NCBI RefSeq assembly: GCF_000471905.2
Contig: NW_006494943.1
Location: 1,187,443-1,251,442 of the forward strand
Source: Amborella trichopoda
Lineage: Eukaryota; Streptophyta; Magnoliopsida; Amborellales; Amborellaceae
Direction: 5' to 3'
DNA: 64,000 bases
In this document: one piece after another, positions 54,566-64,000 of the stretch
Layout: the number at the start of each line of letters is the position of its first letter
Position numbering within the stretch: position 1 is the first letter of the stretch
Program-made: the position numbers and the translations under genes
The notes under the pieces: generated by a model
Databases searched by the model: none
What the model was told of the DNA's origin: nothing
Seen by the model: only the letters and a program-made list of their open reading frames with translations

Positions 54566-55310
54566 GGGAAAATTACAAAAAATACCCCAAGTCTACACTT
54601 TCTATGTCCAACCTAACATTTGCATTGACTTTTTTCCCCCAAAGTACACTTTTTATGCAAATACCCCCCGACCAAAAAAAAAATTAAAAAATGCCTAAAC
54701 TACCTTCCCCTACTTTTACCTTACCCATGCCTCTCTCTCCTATATCCCACCAAAATAAGGCTCTAGCACTATGTAAGTGCAGTCTGACAATGGATCAAGC
54801 ACTCTGGCACTATGTAGTACGGTCCGATAGTGGAATGAGTCATAATGCTCTGATACTATGTAAGTACGGTCCAACAATGGAACACTATGGAATCACATCA
54901 CTCTAGCACTGTGTAAGTGTGGTTCCATAGTGGAACACTCTGGAGTTACAGGGCTCCAGCACTGTATACGTGCGGTCCGGTAGTACATGTTCTGGAGTCA
55001 CAACACTCCAGCAGTTGCAAAGGGGAGCCCGACAATAGAACTTTTGAGTCATTGGTTCTGGCAGTTGTAAAAGGGTGGTCCGGCAATACTCAGTTTCGGT
55101 CCGGCAATGCGATGGTCTGCTCCGAAAGTCATCAAATCTGGCCAAATTGATTTTTGTATATGGGAAGGGCATTTCCGTCTAAAAAACTGAACTTTTTCCA
55201 TTGGGAGTTATTTGCATAAAAACTTTGTTTACGAGGGAAAAGTGAGAGAAAAAGTTTGGTTGGGAGTAAGTTGCATAAAAAGTGTAATCTTGGGGATTTT
55301 TTATAATTTT
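54566..55310. mobile_element. Foldback element F with internal tandem repeats
   Basis: The left end GGGAAAATTACAAAAAATAC plus CCCAAGTCTACACTTTCTAT is matched in reverse on the right (AAAAAGTGTAATCTTGGGG, ATTTTTTATAATTTT). Between them (about 54755-55130) lie six to seven degenerate units of 50-65 bp built on CTCTAGCACTRTGTAAGTG, CGGTCCGACAATGGAAC and ACTCTGGAGTCACA. Open frames inside are by-products. Confidence 0.7.
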
Positions 55311-55990
55311 TTTATTTATTTAGTTAAAAGACAGAACTGTCTATTTTCAGTTTTTCAAAATCTAAAAATTCATTTAATTTGGTTTTTGAAAAACCAAAAC
55401 TATATATCGCCCCATGACAACTAAAACCCCTTTTTTCTCTCATTGGCTTTTTTTTTTTTTTCTAGTAAGAGACGAATCAACCACCTAGTTGCTCGAATTG
55501 ATAAGGAGTTCAGGCTCTTTGAAAACATAGACAGAGAAAGAAGGCAAAGATAGAATTACAGGTCAAAGTTAATGGAAGACCATGAAGTGCCTAAATGGGC
55601 CCTTTTAGTCGCCAAGGTAGAGAAAACCGAGACCGAAGCCAAAAATAGCCATGTTACGGGAAAGAGAAAAATGTAAAGAGGTTGTTTATGTCGATTATCT
55701 AAGGGCTGGATTGAATTTTAGATTAAACAAAACCACCTTTTGGATCATAACATGGTTATGTAGACCCTGATCATACTAAAACCAGGTTATTGAGAAATGA
55801 CTATTTGGATAGCTGGTAGATAATACCCAAGTTATGAAAAATCTCTCGTTTGGGTCATCTATTTGCGTAATTTGACTCTATTTATGATACATTGGGTAGG
55901 TATGCAACATCTTTATGCAAAATATTTTCAAGTGAAAATTACGTTACACATATTTGGTATGCAACAATACATATAAAGAAAATTTCCATT
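55311..55990. other. Unassigned spacer
   Basis: A foldback-E-like fragment (GTTTTTGAAAAACCAAAACT) lies at about 55380. No gene recognised. Confidence 0.4.
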
Positions 55991-57430
55991 GTAGAAATTT
56001 TTATTTTAGAGCAAGCAACTATCTCAACATTTTTAGAAAGAAAATTGTCTAAAACTTTAAATTTGATATAGTTTCTTTCCAAAATTTTTGAGATAGTTTC
56101 TCTCTCTAAAAATTTGAAATTTTAGATTGGTGAAATTTTCTCTCTCTAAAAAATTTGAGATAGCTTCTATCTCAAAATATTTTCAAGTAGTTTTTTTTTT
56201 CAAAAATTTGATGTAGTTTCTCTCACTAAACTTTAAAATACTCTCCCTATCTAAAACTTAAAATTTGAAAAAGTTTCTCTAAAAATTTTGAAATAGTTTC
56301 TCTCTCTAAATTTTTTTAAAGCAATTTCTCTCTCTAAAACTTGATATAGCTTCACTCTCTAAAGGTTTAAGATACTTTCTATCTAAAACTTGAAATTTGA
56401 TATAATTTCTCTCTCTAAAATTTTTGAGATAGTTCTCTCCCTAAAAAGTTTCAGGTTGTTTCTCTTTCTAAATTTTAATGTAGTTTCTCTATCTAAAAAT
56501 TAAAATTTGAGATAGTATTTCTCTCTAAAAGTTTTAAGATAGTTACTCTCTAAAAAAAAATTTAGGTAGTTTCTCTCTCTAAAACTTTAAGATACTCTCT
56601 CTCTCTCTCTCTCTACTAAAGTACTTAAAAGTTGGAGTATTAACTTTCCCTTTTAACATTTTGAGATAGTTTCTCTTTCTAAAAATTTAGGTCTTTTTTT
56701 TCTTTAAATTTTAAGATACTTTCTTTCTCTAGAACTTGAAATTTAAAAATTTGGGTGGTTTCTCTTTCTCTAAATTTTGAGATGGTTTCCCTTTAAAATT
56801 TTTAGATAGTATCTCTTTCTAAAATTTGATATAGTTTATATCTTTAAAGTTTTAAGATATTTTCTCTTTTTAAAACTTGAAATTTTGAGATAGTTTCTTT
56901 CACTAAAATTTTTAGATATTTTTCTTTAAAATTTTGCAATATTTTCTCTTAAAAAGTTGAAATTTGAGATAGTTTCTCTATCTAAAACTTGAAATTTGAG
57001 ATAGTTTTTCTCTCTAAAAAATTTCATGTAATTTTTCTATTTAAAATTTGATATAGTTTCTCTCTCTAAAATTTTAAGATTTGTTTCCCCCCCAAAACTT
57101 GAAATTTGAGATAGTTTTTATATAAAATTTTAAGATAGTTTCTTTCTCTAAATTTGATATAATTTCTCCCTCTTAAATTTTGAGATACTTTCTCCATCTA
57201 AAACTTAAAATTTGAAGTACGTTCTTTCTCTAAAAATTTTGAGATAGTTTCTCTCTAAAAATTTACAACTAATTTCTCTCTCTAAGATTTCATTAGTTGT
57301 TCTTTCTAAAGTTTTAAGATACTTTCTCTATCTAAAAATTCAAGTTTGATATAGTTCTGTTTTTTTAAATTCTTGAAATAGTTTCTCTCTAAAAAAATTA
57401 AGGTAGTTTCTCTATCTAAAATTTGATATA
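55991..57430. repeat. Degenerate CT-rich minisatellite, left part
   Basis: About 50 irregular units of 25-35 bp built on TTTGAGATAGTTTCTCTCTC plus TAAAA. Indels between units keep it out of any frame. It is interrupted by a foldback element and continues at 58722. Confidence 0.9.
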
Positions 57431-58721
57431 TTTTAGGGAAAATTACGTATATATCCATTATAGTTTACGTTATTATAGAATAGTTTCTGTTATTACCTAT
57501 CTGTCTGTTTTTTCAATCGTAATCAAGCCAATTTTGGTTTTTAAAAAAACGAAAAAATTTCAGTAGGTTGAAGAACCAAATTTTTTTTCGTTGGTACTCC
57601 GTGTATTCTCGCTATGGATTGCCCCTTTTTCGGTTGTTAAATAACCTAATTCAATGGATTTTGGGTTATTGAACATCCAAAATCCTCTATGTTTTTTTTG
57701 ACCCACGTTTTATTCGTCTTTTCCCTTTAAACTCTTCCTCATGTATATCTATATATATTATTTATAGTAGAGAGAGAATGGATAAACGTAAAGAGTTTAA
57801 ACTCTAACTCTAAGGTAGAGAAAGAGAATGGATAAACATAAGAAGAGTTTAAAGCTACCCAATCTAAGGAATAGAGAGAGAATGGATAAACATAAGAAGA
57901 GTTTAAACCCACCCAATCTGAGGTAGAGAGAGAGAATGGATAAACATAAGAAGAGTTTAAACCCACCCAAAGTATAGAGAGAATAGATAAACATAGGGGA
58001 GAGTTTAAAAGGTAGAGAATAGTCTAAACCCACCCAATGTTTATCCATTCTCTTTCTATACATTAGTTAGAGAAGAGTTTAATCCCACCCAATGTTTATC
58101 CATTCTCTTTCTATACCTTACATCAGATGGGTTTAAATTCTTACCCTTTAAACTCTCTCCTCTATTTATCCATTCTCTCTCTTATGTTTATCCATTATCT
58201 CTCTATACCTTGAGTGTGTTTAAACTCTTCTCTATTTTTTTCTTTTCTCTCTTATGTTTATTCATTCTCTCTATACCTTAAGGTTTAAACTCTTCCCTAT
58301 GTTTATCCAGGATTTCGGTTGTTGAACAAGTGAAAATCTATTGAATTCGGTTCTTCAACAATCGAAAAAGGGAAAATCCAGAGAATACGTAGAGTACCTA
58401 CGAAAAAAATAAAAAATTTTGGTTCTCGAAGAACCGAAAAAAATTTGGGTTCTTCAACTATCAAAAATTTGAATTTTTGGTTTTTCAAAAACTGAAATCA
58501 AATTTTTGGTTTTTTAAAAACCGAAATTGGCTTGATTTCAGTGGTTGAAGAACCAAAAATCCATTGAATTCGGTTGTTCAACAACCGGAAAAAGGTAAAA
58601 TTGTCTTTTTTAAAAAAAAATTGGCTATGACAAAAAAACGGATAGATAGGTAATAACCGAAACTATTCGGTAGTTTTGTAATAACACAAACTATAACAGA
58701 TATGTTCGTAAATTTCCCTAA
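57431..58721. mobile_element. Large foldback element, family E copy 2
   Basis: The left arm starts TAGGGAAAATTACGTATATA plus TCCATTATAG. The right arm ends CTATAACAGATATGTTCG plus TAAATTTCCCTA. Further in, AATTTTGGTTTTTAAAAAA pairs with TTTTTTAAAAACCGAAATT. The middle (57750-58310) holds a separate inverted cluster. It sits inside the CT-rich minisatellite, so its boundaries are sharp. Confidence 0.82.
57760..58310. repeat. Inverted clusters of a 49-bp repeat inside foldback E2
   Basis: Four or five direct units of AGAGAATGGATAAACATAAG, AAGAGTTTAAACCCACCCAA (57770-58040) are followed by reversed units of TTTATCCATTCTCTTTCTAT and GGTTTAAACTCTTC (58035-58310). The arrangement is palindromic at the array level. 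Minus-strand open frames (repeating SSYVYPFSL) are by-products. Confidence 0.85.
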
Positions 58722-59100
58722 TATTTTATCTCCCTAAAATTTTAAGATACTTTATTCATCTAAAATTTATAATTAGATATAATTTCTCTCTCTAAATTTT
58801 TTGAGAAGGGTTCTCTCTCTAAAAAAATTTAGGTAATTTCTCTCTCTAAAATGTGATATAGTTTATCTCTTTAAAATTTTAATATACTTTCTCTCTCTAA
58901 AATTTGAACTTTGATATAGTTTCTCTCTCTAAGAAATTTGAGATAGTTTGTCTCTCTACAAATTTGAGATAGTTTGTCTCTCTACAAATTTTTAGTAGTT
59001 TCTCTCTTTAAAATTTGATATAGTTTCTCTTTTTAAAATTCTAATATACTTTTTCTCTCTAAAATTTAAATTTTGAGGTGGTTTCTCTCTCTAATTTGTG
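58722..59100. repeat. Degenerate CT-rich minisatellite, right part
   Basis: The same TTTGATATAGTTTCTCTCTC units resume after the foldback element. Confidence 0.9.
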
Positions 59101-61019
59101 TGGATGTTTTGGCTTAATTGTATTTAATATAATGGGCAATTCTGGTTTGTGAAAATAGTATTGTCACAAGTTGTATTCCCTCTTTCATACTTACACAAAA
59201 CAATGTTTTGAATAACTCTTTTTTTTTTTTTAGTTTTGTATACCCATGTTTTGGCTCTCTTTCTTGGTTACAGAACACATGATTAGGTATCCAAAAAATT
59301 GCCAAACATCTTTTTTGCAGGATAACATAGTTATTTACCCCAGGATCCAAACAACCCCTAAGTGATTTGCAAGGGGAGTAGACCTATCTCGATTTACTAA
59401 AAAAATCAAGAGAAAAGAGTAAACCCTAAATGGGTATGTGCTACTAGAGAGAGAAAAGAATAGTCCATCTATGGTTTTAAGTACTCTTATGGTGTTAAGT
59501 ACATAAGGAGGGAATGCATCAGATTTAATGACCGGAAGTGAGGATATGGTGAATGAGATGGTTGATTCTGATTTTAAGATCTCAGAAAAACTTAAATTTA
59601 ATAAGGCCAAAAATGATAAAGATGAGAGAGAAAATGACGTTGTTAATAATGGCTAGAATGAAGAGATTCTCACATGGAGCAACCATAAGAGGTCAAGCCA
59701 TAGCCACCCAAATGGTAATGGGAGAGGGAGTCGATAGCACCTTGAGTTTCTTTTACCGAGGAGATGGTGTCAATTCCAAATGCAAAAAAAATGGCAACGG
59801 ATAAGAGAAAACAGAGGGAAACTGAGTTTTAACTGTTGATGGACGATACATAATTTCGGTTTTCAAAAACCGAAGTAAGTGAAGTTTCAGTTTTTGAAAA
59901 ATCCAAAAGTTTAAAAATTTTGGTTTTTGAAAAAACAAAAATGGGCAATTCCGTCTTTTTTTTAAAAAAAAGTATTATGAAATTGAAAAAAGCGTATGTG
60001 TAATGACATAAATTTTAAGATATTTCCATAAAAATGAAAAATATAACAGATATACAAGTAATTTTTCCTTAAAAATATGATTTATTTTAAATACTATAAA
60101 ATTTTATAGGGTTTCTACCTTTCCAACTAATTTCTCCCTTAGCATGCCTTACACTATTAGTTTCTCCCTCTCCAAACCATGTGGACCACTGGTTTCTCGC
60201 TCTCTAGGCTGTGGATCACTAGATGCTCATCTCTCTTCTTCAACTTTTCTCTCTTCCATTGTTGTCGTGCCTTGTACTATTTAAGATCTTCTATTCCATC
60301 TTTTTTACCATTATTAGCATGAATCGTGTCATACCTTACCTTGTCCTAGCAATCAACTTTTACTTGTTTAAAAAGCTTCTACTAATATTTATCTGTACTT
60401 TGTAATTTTTTGTTTTTTTTTTCATATTGTTATAATGTGACTTTGGATTGGTCTATAAAAAATTTTGATGAACAAAATGAAGGTTCACAAAATATTTTTA
60501 GATGATTAATTTAATTATTTTTATTTTTTGATTGATTTATTATTATTGTATGACATGAATTGTTGTATGTGTAACGCAAATGTGGACCACACATAGATGT
60601 TAATATATCTATATATAGACATATGCATTTATGTAGATACTTGTAAACTATATGAAGGAAACTTGTTTCATGCGAGCTAAACTCTATTTCTACAATATTT
60701 GGTCTAGAGGTATGAAGCATCCATCTTAAAGATGGATGCAAATAGGTGGTCCATCTAAAACCAAGCGTAACTAGCCGTCCAATTTTTTTAAAATATATTT
60801 TTTTTTTGCTTTTTCATATTCATAATCTCCATGTTAAAGATTATATATTTTTTAAAAATTAAGATCAAATTATATTTAAAAATATATTTATTGCCAAGCC
60901 CGCATTTCTACACTGCATAGAAACTGTGTCTTTATATAAATGTATGGTATTTAGATATTTTGGGTTCATGTTTCAACACTCATGTGTCATAAATAGACAC
61001 ATGTGTTTATGTCTATGTA
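59101..61019. other. Unassigned region with foldback and family B fragments
   Basis: A foldback-E fragment lies at about 59845-60075 (CGGTTTTCAAAAACCGAAG). Family B copy 2 lies at 60655-60920. Frames at 59553-59804 and nearby are Lys/Glu-rich with no recognised domain. No gene is supported. Confidence 0.45.
60655..60920 (+). repeat. Interspersed repeat family B, copy 2
   Basis: GTTTCATGCGAGCTAAACTC, GCAAATAGGTGGTCCATCTA and CAAGCCCGCATTTCTACACT, in the same order as copy 1 at 23880. Confidence 0.7.
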
Positions 61020-61380
61020 ACATAGTTGAAAATATGATATTATGCACGTTTTTGGGCAATTAAATGTGCATAAAATTTGATGGCCTCTCTTTTCCACTCT
61101 TTTTTTGTTTTTTTTGGATAATTAAATGGGAAAGAAAGGCCACTACTCATCTTTTCAAATAAATTAAAAAGTAGCTTTTTGAAAGTGTTAATAGAATGAT
61201 GTTATTAATAGGAATAAAAACCACAATAGTGACCAGGATGTCAGTGCTACCACCCCGACCCCGACCCCTTATGATTCTTTTTCCTTTTTGGTATGTCATG
61301 CTAGTTTTTATCAACTTCCAAATGCAGATCCGCGTGACACTAGGAGACCGTTTGGCACTCAGGAAATAAATATCTTGAAA
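61020..61380. repeat. Dispersed copy of the 49484-type unit
   Basis: ATATGATATTATGCACGTTT, GCATAAAATTTGATGGCC and GACACTAGGAGACCGTTTGG match the flanks of the tandem units near 49500-50080, but no hairpin element lies between them. It looks like the pre-insertion form. Confidence 0.6.
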
Positions 61381-61703
61381 ATTCCAAGAATGGCTTTTCC
61401 CAAAACGAGATAAAACAGGATTGCAGGAAAACTTTTTTTCCAATTTGAACGTCAATCGTTGTAAAGCCATTTGAAATGCATATTTTCGGGAATATTATCT
61501 TGAAAGTTAATCTCGGACATAGTCAACATAGGAATATCCAAATCTGTTAATGTTTTTAGCCTCTAGATCTCTGACCTGATAAATAGATGGAAAGTACGCA
61601 GAGATACTATTTATTTTTGATATAAATAGATCACATTCATTTTTGTCTGTCGAAGCGTCATTCACTAGAGGGTGCAATTGGCATACGGATGCATCTGTAG
61701 GTG

Positions 61704-62050
61704 TAGAGATAAGGTGCACCTTCAAATTTTATCATGTGTATAATTTTGATGTAAAATGTTCTTAGGATTCTCTTAAAATCTATTTTTATATTTAATTATA
61801 AAATTTTAAATTTCAAAAACAGTTAAAATCAAGTAGATCTATAAACATATGAAAATGGAAGGTGTGGATAATATGTTGTAAAATACACTATTTCCAAGAC
61901 TTAAAACCTTTTTATTTTTCATAGTCATAGATCTCGATGTCGAGATGATCAATCAAAGGGTTTTTCAATATTAAAACTACCTTTTCCGATGAATTTTTGA
62001 GGGGCATCCGTAGTTTGTACATTATAAGGTTGCATCCTTATATAATCTTT
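61704..62050 (-). mobile_element. MITE family A copy, left end lost
   Basis: Begins abruptly at AAGGTGCACCTTCAAATTTT and ends AAGGTTGCATCCTTATATAA, TCTTTTTCC. It contains CTCGATGTCGAGATGATCAA, as at 53770. Confidence 0.75.
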
Positions 62051-62189
62051 TTCCTTCCTAGATTGAAAGTTCAAAAAAAAAAAATTCGAACTTTATGACA
62101 CACCTAATGACTAATAAAATTGGTCTCATAGTGTACATTTCCTAAATGAAATCTCTCTCGTATTGCTTTTTGAGATCTTGTCCTTTATA

Positions 62190-62420
62190 TAATGGAAAAT
62201 TATTTCATGCGGACTGGACCACATTTCTACAATATATAGTCCAAAGGTATAAAGCATCCATTTTAAAGATGGATGCAAATAGGTGGTCCATCTAAAACAA
62301 TTTAACTAACGGTTTAAATGTTTTTTAATATAATTATTATTTTTAATTTTGAAAAAATATTCATATTCATGATCTAATGTTAAAGATTATTGTTATACAT
62401 CATTTTTGACATATTTGTAT
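62190..62420 (+). repeat. Interspersed repeat family B, copy 3
   Basis: TTTCATGCGGACTGGACCAC, AAGATGGATGCAAATAGG and TGGTCCATCTAAAACA, as in copies 1 and 2. The right part diverges or is cut near 62400. Confidence 0.65.
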
Positions 62421-62429
62421 TCTTGAATC

Positions 62430-64000
62430 GTATAAGGAGAGAGCCAGTAACAACCTGGTCCTGCTGGTACCCAAGACACCGCCAGACCATGAAAACACTG
62501 CAAAATAATCCTAATATTGAGCAATCTTGGAAAAAAAAAATATGCCAGAATGGTTTGAAAAGCATGAAAAGGGTAGTTTGGGATGCTTGAAGGATACTCA
62601 CAAGGTTTCTTCATATTCCAATAAATTTTGATACGATCAAGACGAAATTCGGTTCTCAAGACCAGTTCGACCTTATAATTACAGTCCTATGCTAGGGGCA
62701 TCAAAACAATACCAGACCACCATGATTACACTTAGAACGTTGAAAAAACCTCTGGGACCAAATTTGGGCTCAATCGGACCTCCCAAGAATGTCTTGCGCC
62801 TAAATTACCACAAAATGGGAGGTTTTACAATATTACGGTGCGGCCTCACCAAACCGGTTTCCAATCTTGGGACTGTATTTTCACACCTCGGGATGATCTT
62901 CAAGCGTCCATAGGTCACTCACTGGGAATTAAAACAAGCTCAAATTCGGACACAAGTTAGGTTTCAACCACCTGGTCATTTTGACATATGGTACGCGTCG
63001 TGACGTGACCCAGAACCAAAGATTTTCTAGAAAGAAGAGGAGCCCAAAACCATAAAAATCAGAGCTTTAAAAGAAAGACATCCCGAGCTTCGTGAATCAA
63101 TAACTTGAGATCCATGCATTGGATCATTGCAAAATCGGGCCTGATGTGATTGTGTCACGAAGGGCTACAAACTAGTATAACTTTTGCAAAAAAATTATAA
63201 AGTTGAAGAAGACAATGTTTCTCGGTCATCAGAATCCTTTTTTTTGGTGATCTCCCGAATTCAAAAATACTTCAAGCAATAACCAAATCGGACAAAACTT
63301 AGTGCAAAGCGACTGTGACGGTCTCCTCCTTAATTTGCAATCAAAATGAAGTCTCGGAGCACCATGAATCACATTGCATTGATGGCCAAAGATCATAATC
63401 TAGCCTGATTTTTACCCTTCGAAAAAAGTCTGTTTGAAGACGATCAAAAGACATCAAAATGTTCAGAATCAAGCAAACATCAAGTCTACGATGATGAATC
63501 GTCTGTATCACTGCCACAAGTACTTGAAAAATCTTCCAAAATCTGGCAATGGCGAGAGTCTCCTCAGAGAAAGGATGGTTTCATCATTAGCACAAAAGGT
63601 TTAAGGGGCATTTTGGTTATTATTCTTAAATTCAGGATTTTATTATAATTTTTTTTAATTTTAATTGGGCTTAGTTTTGAGCATCCACCTTTGGTGGGAC
63701 CTCTATATAAACAAGCCTAGGTCATTTGTAAAAAGGCTAGATTGTTTTTTGAAATTGAGGCATTAGCTTGACTTTGCTTATGATTCTTGGATCCAGTAGA
63801 GAGGAGAGAGAGAACTTAGAAAGACAGAGAGAAGCTACCATTAGCCTAGGAACCATAGCCTACCCTGTGTGATAAGTTTCGGAATTGCATTACCTACGAC
63901 TCCATCTCTCTTTCCATGCCTCTTTCTCTGTCTCCTTGCATAGTAACTTGGAGCCGCAGCCCCTGCGACCCCGTCTTGCTGCTTGCATCTCTCTCTCTCT
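62430..64000 (+). repeat. Probable LTR, running off the window
   Basis: Non-coding sequence of even composition with a promoter-like GAGCATCCACC followed by CTCTATATAAACAAGCC (TATATAA at 63704-63710), matching the arrangement at 35640. A CT-rich leader follows. It is probably the U3/R part of a Ty3-type LTR. No terminal repeat or primer site is visible inside the window, and the left boundary is uncertain. Confidence 0.45.
63704..63710 (+). promoter_or_regulatory. TATA box in the LTR-like block
   Basis: TATATAA in GGGACCTCTATATAAACAAG. The context is shared with CTCTACATAAACC at about 35668. Confidence 0.5.

Noticed and set aside
57739..58063. Minus-strand frames repeating SSYVYPFSL
   Set aside because: By-product of the 49-bp repeat in the foldback element; units are not a constant multiple of three.

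Overview
This is a gene-poor, AT-rich stretch of a plant (angiosperm) nuclear genome, made mostly of transposable elements inserted into one another. The evidence is a Ty3-type element with a tRNA-Lys-like primer site, two decayed Ty1/copia elements, two plant-type LINEs, hAT-type DNA elements, foldback elements and MITEs, many microsatellites and four N gaps. No bacterial operon, rRNA gene, complete tRNA gene or CRISPR array was seen. The species cannot be named from this window.

One host gene is well supported. It is an ERD15/CID-type gene (PAM2-motif, PABP-interacting) on the + strand, with exon 1 at 24782-25046, an intron of about 3.16 kb loaded with repeats, and exon 2 at 28210-28385. 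The exons join in frame to give 146 residues.

Layout. 1-13707: a LINE split by an 11.27 kb gag-only LTR retrotransposon (212-11483, 5-bp target duplication CCTTT), whose gag is itself split by a hAT-type element (5381-7651). 14151-17165: a second LINE on the minus strand, split by another copy of that hAT family (14778-16199). 18080-20036: a hairpin element split by a third hAT copy. 20531-24404: overlapping and nested copies of one MITE family. 24660-28385: the ERD15-like gene. 28781-33900: MITE and foldback repeats plus unassigned DNA. 34440-44310: LTR-like sequence and a 36-bp coding-like minisatellite, split by a copia element (37456 to about 43605), which is split by a fourth hAT copy that runs into an N gap. 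45090-48480: a second copia remnant. 49484-53495: tandem segmental duplication and five hairpin elements. 54566-60075: a foldback element with internal tandem repeats, a degenerate CT-rich minisatellite and a very large foldback. 61700-64000: a MITE, then the start of an LTR-like block.

The most unusual signal is the hAT family. Four copies share both ends but carry different interiors. In two copies, an snRNA-type upstream element (consensus RTCCCACATCG) sits exactly 24 nt from a TATA box, the spacing known for plant Pol III snRNA promoters, pointing toward the element's 5' end. Next to it, on the opposite strand, lies a tRNA-Val-like A-box/B-box segment. Three of the window's four assembly gaps fall in copies of this family. 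A second notable set is the group of hairpin elements whose arms differ between copies but whose central palindrome is conserved.
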